64,000 bases of DNA from Gammaproteobacteria bacterium (GTDB lineage Bacteria; Pseudomonadota; Gammaproteobacteria; Pseudomonadales; Pseudohongiellaceae): the NCBI GenBank assembly GCA_029253585.1, contig JAQWZF010000026.1, forward strand, positions 124,001 to 188,000, given 5' to 3'. The notes under the pieces were generated by a model. The model made no database searches and was not told where the DNA came from. It saw only the letters and a program-made list of their open reading frames with translations. This document shows, piece after piece, positions 7,458 to 15,676 of this stretch. Positions within the stretch are counted from its first letter, which is position 1. Each line of letters begins with the position of its first letter. Both the position numbers and the translations under genes were made by a program.

Positions 7458-8681
7458 ATGCCAACGATACCGCCACTGCAAAAGTTACTTGCCCTGTGCA
7501 CACTCTCATTGTTACTCGCCGGCTGCGATCAAGCCGAAGTTAGTGTGCCTGCTCCCAAGCTCAGTTTCGCAGAATCCTTCCAGACACAGCTTATACAGGC
7601 ACAGCCCGGCGATGTCATCGAGGTGCCTGCTGGCGTCCATGAGTTCACGCGCAGTCTATCGCTAACGGTTCCCGGAGTGACTATTCAGGGCGCCGGTATG
7701 GATGCATCGATTCTCTCTTTCAAGAATCAGGCCCAGGGTGCCGAGGGACTCCTCGTAAGCGCGGATGATTTCATCATTCAGGATATAGCCATAGAAGACA
7801 CCGTAGGCGATGCGCTAAAGATTAACGAGAGTACCAATGTAACCATTCGCCGAGTACGCACCGAATGGACCCGTGGCGCCAATACCGAGAATGGTGCCTA
7901 CGGCATCTATCCTGTGCAGACACGGAACGTACTCATCGAGGGCTCTGTCGCCATAGGCGCCTCCGATGCGGGTATCTACGTAGGTCAATCCAGCCAGATC
8001 ATAGTAAGAAATTCCCGCGCCGAATTTAATGTAGCGGGCATAGAGATAGAGAACTCTACCTTTGCCGATGTGTACGACAACGTAGCAACGAATAACACCG
8101 GCGGCATCCTCGTCTTCGACTTACCGAATCTCCCCGTGCAAGGCGGTCAGGCTACTCGCGTATTCAATAATGAAATCTATGGAAACAATACAGAGAACTT
8201 CGCTCCGGAAGGCAATATTGTCGGTAACGTTCCACCCGGTACCGGCTTACTCGTATTGGCGAACGACAATATCGAAGTATTCGACAATCGATTCCGCGAC
8301 AATAAAAGTGTCAACATTATGATCTATAGCTTCGCTCTTGGTGGGCGCACGGTAGAAGACCCAAACTACGATCCCTACCCCGAGCAAATCTACATTCACG
8401 ACAATGAGTATATTGGCGGTGGCACCGTACCCGGTCACGCCGCACTGAAGGCCTGGCATGCCGTGAGCGGACTGGATTCTCCTAATGTTGTTTGGGGTGG
8501 CTTGGTGAAGCCAGGTGGTAGTGCTGAAAATATTATTTGTCTGGGAGAAAGTGGCCATACAAGTTTTATGGATCTGAAGGGCGGACTAGATCCCAATGAC
8601 GTTTCTTATGATACAGCGCCGCACAGCTGCAGCCTACCCAGACTGCCACAGATTTCCTTCAATATTCCAGGCGACGATTAG
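7458..8681 (+). CDS. Parallel beta-helix repeat lipoprotein (TIGR03805-like)
   Basis: A 407-residue protein with a lipoprotein signal (LLLAGC, cysteine about residue 22). The body is a right-handed parallel beta-helix: successive strands such as VTIQGAGMDASILSF, FIIQDIAIEDTVGDALKI, VTIRRVRTEWT, GIYVGQSSQIIVRNSRAEFN and ADVYDNVATNNTGGILVF. The phrases 'AIGASDAGIYVGQS' and 'NNTGGILVFDLPNLP' are hallmarks of the TIGR03805 family, known for structure rather than activity. Related folds bind or cleave polysaccharides. No catalytic residue can be assigned here. It is followed by a symmetric terminator. Confidence 0.88.
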   Translation: MPTIPPLQKLLALCTLSLLLAGCDQAEVSVPAPKLSFAESFQTQLIQAQPGDVIEVPAGVHEFTRSLSLTVPGVTIQGAGMDASILSFKNQAQGAEGLLVSADDFIIQDIAIEDTVGDALKINESTNVTIRRVRTEWTRGANTENGAYGIYPVQTRNVLIEGSVAIGASDAGIYVGQSSQIIVRNSRAEFNVAGIEIENSTFADVYDNVATNNTGGILVFDLPNLPVQGGQATRVFNNEIYGNNTENFAPEGNIVGNVPPGTGLLVLANDNIEVFDNRFRDNKSVNIMIYSFALGGRTVEDPNYDPYPEQIYIHDNEYIGGGTVPGHAALKAWHAVSGLDSPNVVWGGLVKPGGSAENIICLGESGHTSFMDLKGGLDPNDVSYDTAPHSCSLPRLPQISFNIPGDD

Positions 8682-8744
8682 GCTAGACGCTAGTGGAAAC
8701 CACAGATCCACTTCTCTTGAGAAAGTGATGAGAAATTCAAACAA

Positions 8745-8779
8745 TAAAAAAGCAGACTTCAGTGAAGCCTGCTTTTTTT
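8745..8779. terminator. Bidirectional Rho-independent terminator
   Basis: AAAAAAGCAG-A-CTTC, loop AGT, GAAG-C-CTGCTTTTTTT: a nine-base outer stem with flanking A and T runs, one internal mismatch and a four-base inner stem. It separates the beta-helix lipoprotein gene (+) from the convergent hydrolase gene at 8801 (-). Confidence 0.85.
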
Positions 8780-8800
8780 GACTGACTTTTAGGAACTAGG

Positions 8801-10807
8801 CTATTCGAATACGGCGCCATTGCTCTGAGCGATATCCATATAAATTTGCTTGAACCCTTCTAACAGATAACCTTCGCTGACAAGTGTATCGGTAGCTGCC
8901 TCGTACTGAGTCAAGTAATCATCGAAGGACGAGTATAGGCTGGATATTGCACTGCGTGGATCCCGCGCCTGCGCAGCTGCGGTGCTGTTTGCCGGCAGTG
9001 GAATATATCCGCCAGATAGTCTAGCCAGTGATTTCTCTGCGCCGGTACTAGGGGCGCGCAGATTCCAGGGCACAAAGGTAGCTACGGGAACTTGCGTCAA
9101 AGGTGGCAGGATGGTCGATGCGGCAGAATCGTTATTGTCGGCATTTACCGCTGGAACGAGGGCGCTGTAGTGCATATCACTCGTTTGCGGGTGCCTGTCT
9201 ATTATTCGCTCTTCCAGCCAGCGATCACCATAATTTGCGAAACTGGGCATATAGTTTGCATCAGGATGATTTATGCCCTGCAACGGATTCCATGCCGCGT
9301 TATTGATGCCACTGCCTGTGCGTGAAGGAACGAGGCTACCATCGGCAATTCGAGGATAGCGCGAAACAGGTGGATCCTCGTCATTGGCTACCCAGTCATA
9401 CATAGCCACTAGCAGTGTATCAGCGATGGGCGACCACATATTCGGGTTCCGTGGCAACTGTCCGGAAGTCGGAGCTCGCGGCACCCCATCGCCGGAGCTA
9501 TGTTGTGAACCGCCTATGGAATAGAAGCGCACTTCTTCGGGAAGCACAGCATCTTCGGTGCCCTGTGGATTGGTATGTGGCAATGAACCACCACGAACCC
9601 AGTATTCATTGGAGGTTTGAATATGCATTATCTTCGGGACGGTGTTACTGACACGCGCCTTCCCCAGAATGCTATCTGTACGCCCACTATAGGGATCGGT
9701 GCTCTCGCCATAGGTGAAGGGGAACAGATCGTTGGGATAGAGGTGATTCGAATGTTGACCATTAGTTCGAGTGGGCATAGCAAAGCGATTGTTAAACATG
9801 CCGTAACCACTGCCTGCGATTACTGGAATAACGCCATCGAACACTTTGCGGCCATAGAGGTCTTCATTGAACCCCTCGTACACAAATTGTCGCAGCAGAC
9901 GCCCGCTCTGAGAGTTGCCCCATGCAACGGTATTGTCGATCTCTGGCAAGTTCAGTGCGGCCAAGTGCCCTGCCCCACCGTCGCCGTGACGTATTGCAGA
10001 GACCATGTCGCGAATTGCAGCCATGCCGGCTCCGGCCAGAACGGGATTCTGCGCCTCGTAGATAAGCTCGTAGAGCCTTCCCGGCTGAAAGCCGCCAGTC
10101 ATGGTGAGGTTCACTACAGGCTGGTTGCTGTCGCTTTCCGGTATGACCTCTAACTGAAATTGAGAGCGCTCAACCGGAGTTCGAGGGTCATTCTGATACA
10201 GTCGCTGAGTCAAGCTCGCATCACGCAAGCCCGCTGCTGTAGGCTCGTAGGCGAGATGACCACCTCCGGCGATATTCACTGTGTCCGCAGCCGCTCCGAC
10301 GCTTACCTCGTAACGAACCTGCCCGGTAATAGTCTGCTGCCCAGACACCGTACCCACTATGGGTGCGTGTAGCCGCAGTCGCCCTGCACGGGGAGACAAT
10401 TCGTTAATCCATCCGGTTGCCAGGTAAGTGAAGCCCATTGCGCTGAGCGGATGTTGCAATGATTGCTCCGGCGGGAACACACTCCCCCCACGATTGTTCA
10501 CGTTGTAGAGCAAGCCACCATTGGCAATCGAGTCTGAAGGAACCAAGACGCGGAAGTCGGCGGAATACTCAACCAGACCCTCGTCGTTGACGAGGGCATA
10601 ATCGATGTCGGTGATCGCGGTGTTCGCCTCATCATTCGGATCGAGGGAGAAATAGACGACTCCTGTAATCGACTCGTAGCTGAAATTTACACCGGCATCG
10701 GATAATGATTCTCGATTGCTAATCTCAATGCGCTCAATTTCTGACAGTGAGGGAACCGAAGCGAGCAGCAGCGAGGCTGCGATAAAGAATGTTCTGTATA
10801 GTTTCAT
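8801..10807 (-). CDS. Exported alpha/beta hydrolase domain protein (Abhydrolase_10 type)
   Basis: A large exported hydrolase of about 668 residues. ATG at 10807 is chosen over the in-frame GTG at 10819 because GAAGGTGG lies at normal spacing before it and a clean signal peptide follows (MKLYRTFFIAASLLLASVPS). The nucleophile elbow is GNSQSGRLLRQFVYEGF, in the middle of the protein, with 'YNVNNRGG' and 'ATGWINE' oxyanion-side motifs upstream, all typical of this family. Characterised members are few and act as esterases or lactonases. The substrate is unknown. It stands alone between two terminating regions. Confidence 0.85.
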   Translation of the reverse strand: MKLYRTFFIAASLLLASVPSLSEIERIEISNRESLSDAGVNFSYESITGVVYFSLDPNDEANTAITDIDYALVNDEGLVEYSADFRVLVPSDSIANGGLLYNVNNRGGSVFPPEQSLQHPLSAMGFTYLATGWINELSPRAGRLRLHAPIVGTVSGQQTITGQVRYEVSVGAAADTVNIAGGGHLAYEPTAAGLRDASLTQRLYQNDPRTPVERSQFQLEVIPESDSNQPVVNLTMTGGFQPGRLYELIYEAQNPVLAGAGMAAIRDMVSAIRHGDGGAGHLAALNLPEIDNTVAWGNSQSGRLLRQFVYEGFNEDLYGRKVFDGVIPVIAGSGYGMFNNRFAMPTRTNGQHSNHLYPNDLFPFTYGESTDPYSGRTDSILGKARVSNTVPKIMHIQTSNEYWVRGGSLPHTNPQGTEDAVLPEEVRFYSIGGSQHSSGDGVPRAPTSGQLPRNPNMWSPIADTLLVAMYDWVANDEDPPVSRYPRIADGSLVPSRTGSGINNAAWNPLQGINHPDANYMPSFANYGDRWLEERIIDRHPQTSDMHYSALVPAVNADNNDSAASTILPPLTQVPVATFVPWNLRAPSTGAEKSLARLSGGYIPLPANSTAAAQARDPRSAISSLYSSFDDYLTQYEAATDTLVSEGYLLEGFKQIYMDIAQSNGAVFE

Positions 10808-10925
10808 GGCGATATCCACCTTCTCTTATTATTTAATTAGCTACTTACTGGATGAACTAGGTGAAAATACGAGAATAGAGAGTTTTTCTCATTTTTCTGG
10901 GCGAGTCAACGGCTAGAAGCGCAAT

Positions 10926-11888
10926 CTAATCTGAATCTACCAATGCGGCTCTCTTATTGATGCGATGCTGCTGAAAAACCGGCATCAGGGCGGTGAGGAC
11001 GGAACCTACCACAAGAAGAAATGCCCCTAACAGAGAGAGCATACTGAGTCGGTCTGAGAAGGCATAGTTCGGCTGAAGGAAGACGACAAGCTTTAGAGAG
11101 CCTATTGTAAAAAGAGGTGCTAGCGCAAGAACTGCACTAACCTTTGAAGCATCCCAACAATTCAGCGCCTCGGCGAAACAGCCATAGGCTACGATGGTAT
11201 TCAAACAACAGAACAACAACAAATAAAATTGCATTTCGGTAAGCTCGAAAAAACTTAGCGGAGAAATAAAGGGCAGCAAGACAAAGATTGAAAACATATA
11301 GATCATAAACAGAATCTGAACAGAGGAAAATTTTACCAGAAGCTGTTTCTGCAGCAGCGCATACACTGTCCAGGTAATTGCGGCAAAAATAACAACGATT
11401 ACGCCAATCGTTTCTCTATTCTCGAGGTTAGTCAACTCGCTCAGCCTTTCGTTAAAGAAAAGTAGAAGCCCCAACATGATCAAGACTGTACCAATTTTCT
11501 GTACGGCGAAGAAAGGTTCTCTGTAAACGATGACGCCACCTAGAATCAGAAACAAGGTTGTAAGTTGAATAACCGCTTCACTGGTTTCTCCGTTTACGAA
11601 ATTCAAACTGTAGGAGAACAGGAAGTAATTGATTACCAGGCCAGTCGCCGCTAGCACCAGAAACCATTTTGTCTGCGTGTTTTGTATGAATAGGCTGGGT
11701 AAGTTTCTGCGCATTCCCAGCCAGACTAACAGAACGATGCCTGCAACGAAGAATCGATACCAGACGATGGTGACCGCATCCATTCCTGCGAGTAGTTCCT
11801 TTAATGCAATGGGTAATACACCCCATAACATGGCGGCAACCAGAGAAAGGAAGAAACCGGCAGCGTGCCTTATTGTCGGATTGTGCAT
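10926..11888 (-). CDS. DMT-superfamily (EamA) transporter
   Basis: About 320 residues with ten hydrophobic segments in two tandem EamA repeats. The first includes 'AAMLWGVLPIALKELL' and the second 'VIFAAITWTVYALLQKQLL', each beginning with the usual Trp-containing helix. The protein should sit in the inner membrane and export small metabolites such as amino acids, but the substrate cannot be read from sequence. The frame opens at 11900. ATG at 11888 (MHNPTIRHAAGFF) gives the standard N-terminus. No strong ribosome site is seen for either start. Confidence 0.88.
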   Translation of the reverse strand: MHNPTIRHAAGFFLSLVAAMLWGVLPIALKELLAGMDAVTIVWYRFFVAGIVLLVWLGMRRNLPSLFIQNTQTKWFLVLAATGLVINYFLFSYSLNFVNGETSEAVIQLTTLFLILGGVIVYREPFFAVQKIGTVLIMLGLLLFFNERLSELTNLENRETIGVIVVIFAAITWTVYALLQKQLLVKFSSVQILFMIYMFSIFVLLPFISPLSFFELTEMQFYLLLFCCLNTIVAYGCFAEALNCWDASKVSAVLALAPLFTIGSLKLVVFLQPNYAFSDRLSMLSLLGAFLLVVGSVLTALMPVFQQHRINKRAALVDSD

Positions 11889-12019
11889 GAAGAAAACCAC
11901 AAATCGCAGCCTGTTCGCACGAGATGCGCGAAAGGGTGCAGAAATATTTATTACTGGAAGTTACTACAACAGGCTAAATCTAACTTCTTACTCTCAAAAT
12001 TTCGAAAACTAGTTACTCG

Positions 12020-13267
12020 CTAATTTCCTGGATTTCGATAATAGACTACATTCTGAGAACTACTGCCGATGCCAATTATATCCTTGAATCCATCTGCATT
12101 AATATCTCCAATTGCAAGCCCAGACACGGCAATACCACCGGCATCCAGCTCGCTGCGCTGCCATTTCTGTTCGCTGTCATCGAAGTGGAATATAAATAGC
12201 TGGAAGGGCTCCGAGCGACCGCCGGCAACGATTTCATCGTTACCATCGTTGTCCAGATCTACGATCTGCAGCGCATGACCGCTGGATAGGTCATCGGCAA
12301 TCACCTCTCGATTCCACAGAGCATTTTTATTATTGCCCGCTGTGTATACAACAACTTCATTGCCATGCCAGGGTTCGATAGTTGCGAGGAAACGCCTGCC
12401 CAGCGTATTTGATGAAGCTATATCGACCTTGCCTATGCCTATTTCACTAGAGCCAATGGCGGGCCGCTCACTCTCTTGATTGCCCATTGCCAAATATTGT
12501 TTGGCTACTGCCTGCCCCCTGCTCGCTAGCTGAATGAGATGCACACCATAGAAGCTGGCGGTCAGAATGTCGTCGCGGCCATCATCATCCCAGTCTGCGA
12601 TGCTCAGACCATGTGACATCTGCAGTGACTGGTCCAGGACTACACTGGGCCATGATCCTTTCTTCGGATCCTTTGGTATCTGATAGGCTCTAAGAGAGAC
12701 CTTAACACTATAGTCCGGTGCGCTGGCTCCGACACCTATAATTGGAAGGCTAAGCAATTCGTCTGTTCCGTCTCCATTGATATCGCCCCACTTAACTCGA
12801 TGCGTTGTAGGAACCTGGCCTATGGAGTGCATCTGCCATTGCTGACTCTGGGTTGGGTTACCCGGATTCTCCAACCAATGCATCAATCCGCCCTCGGTGG
12901 AATTACCAAGACTGAAGCCACTAGCCAGAACCAGATCGATATCACCATCGCCATCTATGTCATTAGGCGACGCATCGATATTAGCGGCGGCAACAGTGCT
13001 GATACTGTATTTTTCCCAGCCCGGATTTTTATACCAGACAAACTGCGCAGGATTGGTGGAAAGTGCAACAACATCTAGCAGGGAATCCCCATCAATGTCG
13101 GCCAGCTCTACTCCATAGCCCCCCGGGAAATTCTCATCAAGCGATATTCTTTCAAAACTGAAGAGGCCCCGCTGGGCGTCGACTGCCTGACAACTGGTGA
13201 GGACGCAACACAGGAGAACAGCCATCTTGAGTCTGGCTGTATATTGCGGCTTTTTAAATAGGTGCAT
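12020..13267 (-). CDS. FG-GAP/VCBS-repeat lipoprotein
   Basis: About 415 residues from the ATG at 13267, chosen because it gives a lipoprotein signal (AVLLCCVLTSC). An upstream in-frame start at 13342 would bury it. The mature protein shows repeated calcium-binding-like cores: DIDGDSLLDVVAL, DIDGDGDIDLVLA, DINGDGTDELL, DWDDDGRDDILTA, DLDNDGNDEIVAGG and DINADGFKDIIGIG. This makes a six- or seven-bladed integrin-like propeller. Such proteins bind ligands at the surface. None is named here. The gene is flanked by an EamA transporter and an HNH nuclease with no sign of co-transcription. Confidence 0.85.
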   Translation of the reverse strand: MHLFKKPQYTARLKMAVLLCCVLTSCQAVDAQRGLFSFERISLDENFPGGYGVELADIDGDSLLDVVALSTNPAQFVWYKNPGWEKYSISTVAAANIDASPNDIDGDGDIDLVLASGFSLGNSTEGGLMHWLENPGNPTQSQQWQMHSIGQVPTTHRVKWGDINGDGTDELLSLPIIGVGASAPDYSVKVSLRAYQIPKDPKKGSWPSVVLDQSLQMSHGLSIADWDDDGRDDILTASFYGVHLIQLASRGQAVAKQYLAMGNQESERPAIGSSEIGIGKVDIASSNTLGRRFLATIEPWHGNEVVVYTAGNNKNALWNREVIADDLSSGHALQIVDLDNDGNDEIVAGGRSEPFQLFIFHFDDSEQKWQRSELDAGGIAVSGLAIGDINADGFKDIIGIGSSSQNVVYYRNPGN

Positions 13268-13368
13268 AGAGTGAATCTCTCGAATCAGAGCGAAGCCAAA
13301 ATTGTAACTGGAAAACTTAATGCTATTGGCGCTGCAAAGCAATCACTAATGCAAGATAGAAAGTGGAG

Positions 13369-13920
13369 TCAGGATAGTTGTATGTGTCGCGAGAAACGCG
13401 GGCTTAGAAATTCCATCTGGTCGGCGAGCACGTTGTGATTGGACAGATAGAGGAACTCATACTGATTCGGCACGAAGGGTATGGCCAGAAGCTCCATATT
13501 TGCTTGTTCTGGCGAACGGTCGGCTTTTCGATTATTACAACGTCGACAGGATGTAACGACATTGGTCCAGACATCGATGCCTCCCCTGGAGAGTGGCTGA
13601 ACATGATCTCGAGAGAGATCGTTGACAGCAAATTGGCCACCACAGTAGAGACAGATATTTTTGTCGCGGCGAAATAGAAATTTGTTTTCCAGGGGTGGGT
13701 TGAACCCTTCTGCGTGAACCTTTCCTGCACAGGCCACGATGCTGGGCAGACGCAAGACGGATTGCTTGCCGCTGCGATTATAGCCCCCTCGCATCTCGAA
13801 GACGGTATTTCCCAATGACCAGACGACGAGGTCTTTAACCAGCAGAGTTGCAGTCTCTTCTCTGCTAAGCCAACTTACCGGGACACCTGCTTTGTTTAAC
13901 CTTAAAATCTTAGCATTCAC
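13369..13920 (-). CDS. HNH endonuclease family protein
   Basis: A 183-residue protein with a complete HNH module: CLYCGGQ (first zinc pair), then LSRDHVQPLSRGG (catalytic DH), WTNVVTSCRRCNNRK (Asn and second zinc CxxC pair). This CxxC plus CxxC layout is the standard stand-alone HNH type found next to many housekeeping genes. The N-terminal 60 residues form a small beta domain. There is no intron, phage or restriction partner nearby, so its role is open. The order of motifs and the length match the usual family size. Confidence 0.9.
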   Translation of the reverse strand: MNAKILRLNKAGVPVSWLSREETATLLVKDLVVWSLGNTVFEMRGGYNRSGKQSVLRLPSIVACAGKVHAEGFNPPLENKFLFRRDKNICLYCGGQFAVNDLSRDHVQPLSRGGIDVWTNVVTSCRRCNNRKADRSPEQANMELLAIPFVPNQYEFLYLSNHNVLADQMEFLSPRFSRHIQLS

Positions 13921-14077
13921 GTAGAGTCACCCTACGATAATCGACCAAAACCAGGAACACGAACAAGAAACAACAATAGAGCGTTTACACCTAATTATAT
14001 CGGCGTATTAGCAACACACTAAAACTTTGAAATCGACAGTGCAAGTCTGTGATTGATTGCGTTGTCGGGTCGACGAG

Positions 14078-14713
14078 CTACTGTGAGGCTTGATTCTTGG
14101 CGGCGAGTCGTTGTTTACGTCGTTCCCAACCACCATTGCTGAGCCAATAGCCGGTCTGTAATACCAAGAGAAGCGCGAGGAATAGAGGCAGGGTGCCATA
14201 ATCGGGGCCGCCGACCTGAAAATAGAATACGGCCGTGTAGTACCGATCTTCCGTTGGATGATCCGCCGTGACAACGCCTATATAGGTGCCCTCGGCGTCG
14301 AACTCATAGCTTGCCGTATAGAAGCCACCGGGCTCGATTCGTGGCGGCTCATAGTAGACGGTTGCTGCCTCGAGGTCGTCGATAGCCAGCACATCGTCGA
14401 GAGTCGCATATCTGCCAACCTCATTAATGTCACGAACGATACGGAAATCGATGGCCATCTCCGGTAGCAGGCTGTGCAGGTACTCCATGACGAATACGGA
14501 GCGTGCGACATCGGGAATATCTTCACAGAATTCATCCGATTCTCTGGTTTCCGGCTGGAACACGGTGAAGTGTGCCTGCAAGAAATCTATATTTATCACA
14601 CAGAGGTCGTCCTCGAAGGCGACGCCGCCGTGTGCGGCTGCATTCTGACTCGATAGAAAAGAGACAAACAGGATCAAGATCTGGAGGGTGTAGCGAGATT
14701 TGTGGAGACTCAT
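14078..14713 (-). CDS. Membrane-anchored exported protein of unknown function
   Basis: About 211 residues from ATG at 14713, which gives a signal peptide ending at NAAAHGG. A longer frame reaches 14749. The exported domain starts HGGVAFEDDLCVINI and has two cysteines (DDLC, EFCEDIPD) likely to be paired. It is acidic and beta-rich with a 'GFYTASYEFDAEGTYIGVVT' segment. A C-terminal membrane helix (LPLFLALLLVLQTGYWLS) is followed by a basic tail, a type I topology. A mature N-terminal His next to acidic residues may hint at metal binding, but I cannot name a family. Confidence 0.75.
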   Translation of the reverse strand: MSLHKSRYTLQILILFVSFLSSQNAAAHGGVAFEDDLCVINIDFLQAHFTVFQPETRESDEFCEDIPDVARSVFVMEYLHSLLPEMAIDFRIVRDINEVGRYATLDDVLAIDDLEAATVYYEPPRIEPGGFYTASYEFDAEGTYIGVVTADHPTEDRYYTAVFYFQVGGPDYGTLPLFLALLLVLQTGYWLSNGGWERRKQRLAAKNQASQ

Positions 14714-14855
14714 CAAATATTCAATGCCGGCTGGAGTTTGGCGACTCAATAGTCGACCAAAGTAAAAGGTCGACTCAAAAAAGGGACCTTACTCTACCAT
14801 GTTTACTACCGCGGTGCTAAGCGCAAAGCCGTGCGCCACAGTTAGTTTTGCAAAG

Positions 14856-15548
14856 CTACCAGGGGATGACACTGCCATCGTAATTGTAAAAGTTCCCAGA
14901 GCGTTCTGAGCTGAGCCCTTCGATTACCTTCATCATGCCAGCGACACTGGTCTTGGTATCTATCAAGGCATTCGGCCCACCCATGTCGGTTTGCACCCAG
15001 CCGGGATGCAGGACCGCCGCGATGAAGCCTTCTGAAGCCAAGTCTATGGCCAAGCTTTTGACTGCACTATTCAACGCGGTCTTGGAACTACGATAGATAT
15101 AGGACCCGCCTCCACTATTGTCAGCGATAGACCCCATCTTCGAGGTGAGATACACCATCTTCTTGTCTTTACCCGCACGCAGGTTCGGCATGAGCATCTG
15201 ACTTAGGATAAGAGGTGCGATGGAATTTACCTGTAGAACCGATGCCCAAACCTGCCCATCGATCTCACCAAATTTGAGGTTAGCAGGCCCGTAGACACCA
15301 GCATTGTTGATAAAGACATCGACTGCCGTGCCGTCTAGCTTCTGCACAAACTCACGCATCGAATCGGTAGAGGCAACGTCTAACTGCATAAGCTGCAAGC
15401 CATCAAACTTGTCCTGAAGCTCGCGCAAGGCATCTGCGGCGTCTAGGTCTCGGCAGGTCGCTATTACGCGATCTCCTCGTTGCAGAAACTGCTTGGTGAA
15501 TTCCAATCCGATTCCGCGGTTAGTTCCGGTAATTAAAATAGTTGCCAT
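14856..15548 (-). CDS. Short-chain dehydrogenase/reductase (SDR)
   Basis: A 230-residue SDR. ATG at 15548 is preferred to the frame start at 15641 because GGAG lies at good spacing and the Rossmann motif then begins at the N-terminus (MATILITGTNRGIGLEF). Visible motifs: TGTNRGIG for NAD(P) binding, NNAGVYG, catalytic Ser in LTSKMGS, and YRSSK with the active Tyr and Lys. The 'TGTNRGIGLE' form and the length resemble C-factor or sniffer-type carbonyl reductases. The substrate is unknown. It diverges from the TonB-dependent receptor gene over a 128-base gap that should hold both promoters. Confidence 0.9.
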   Translation of the reverse strand: MATILITGTNRGIGLEFTKQFLQRGDRVIATCRDLDAADALRELQDKFDGLQLMQLDVASTDSMREFVQKLDGTAVDVFINNAGVYGPANLKFGEIDGQVWASVLQVNSIAPLILSQMLMPNLRAGKDKKMVYLTSKMGSIADNSGGGSYIYRSSKTALNSAVKSLAIDLASEGFIAAVLHPGWVQTDMGGPNALIDTKTSVAGMMKVIEGLSSERSGNFYNYDGSVIPW

Positions 15549-15676
15549 CTTTGCTCCACCCACCTGATTCTCGTTAGCCCACAGTGTATCAAATCCCCGG
15601 GTGAGCTGAAGTGTTGACTTGGCTTCTGCTATACTCCGCATCTAATTAAAACTTAGTTAAGCAATACAGGATAGCT

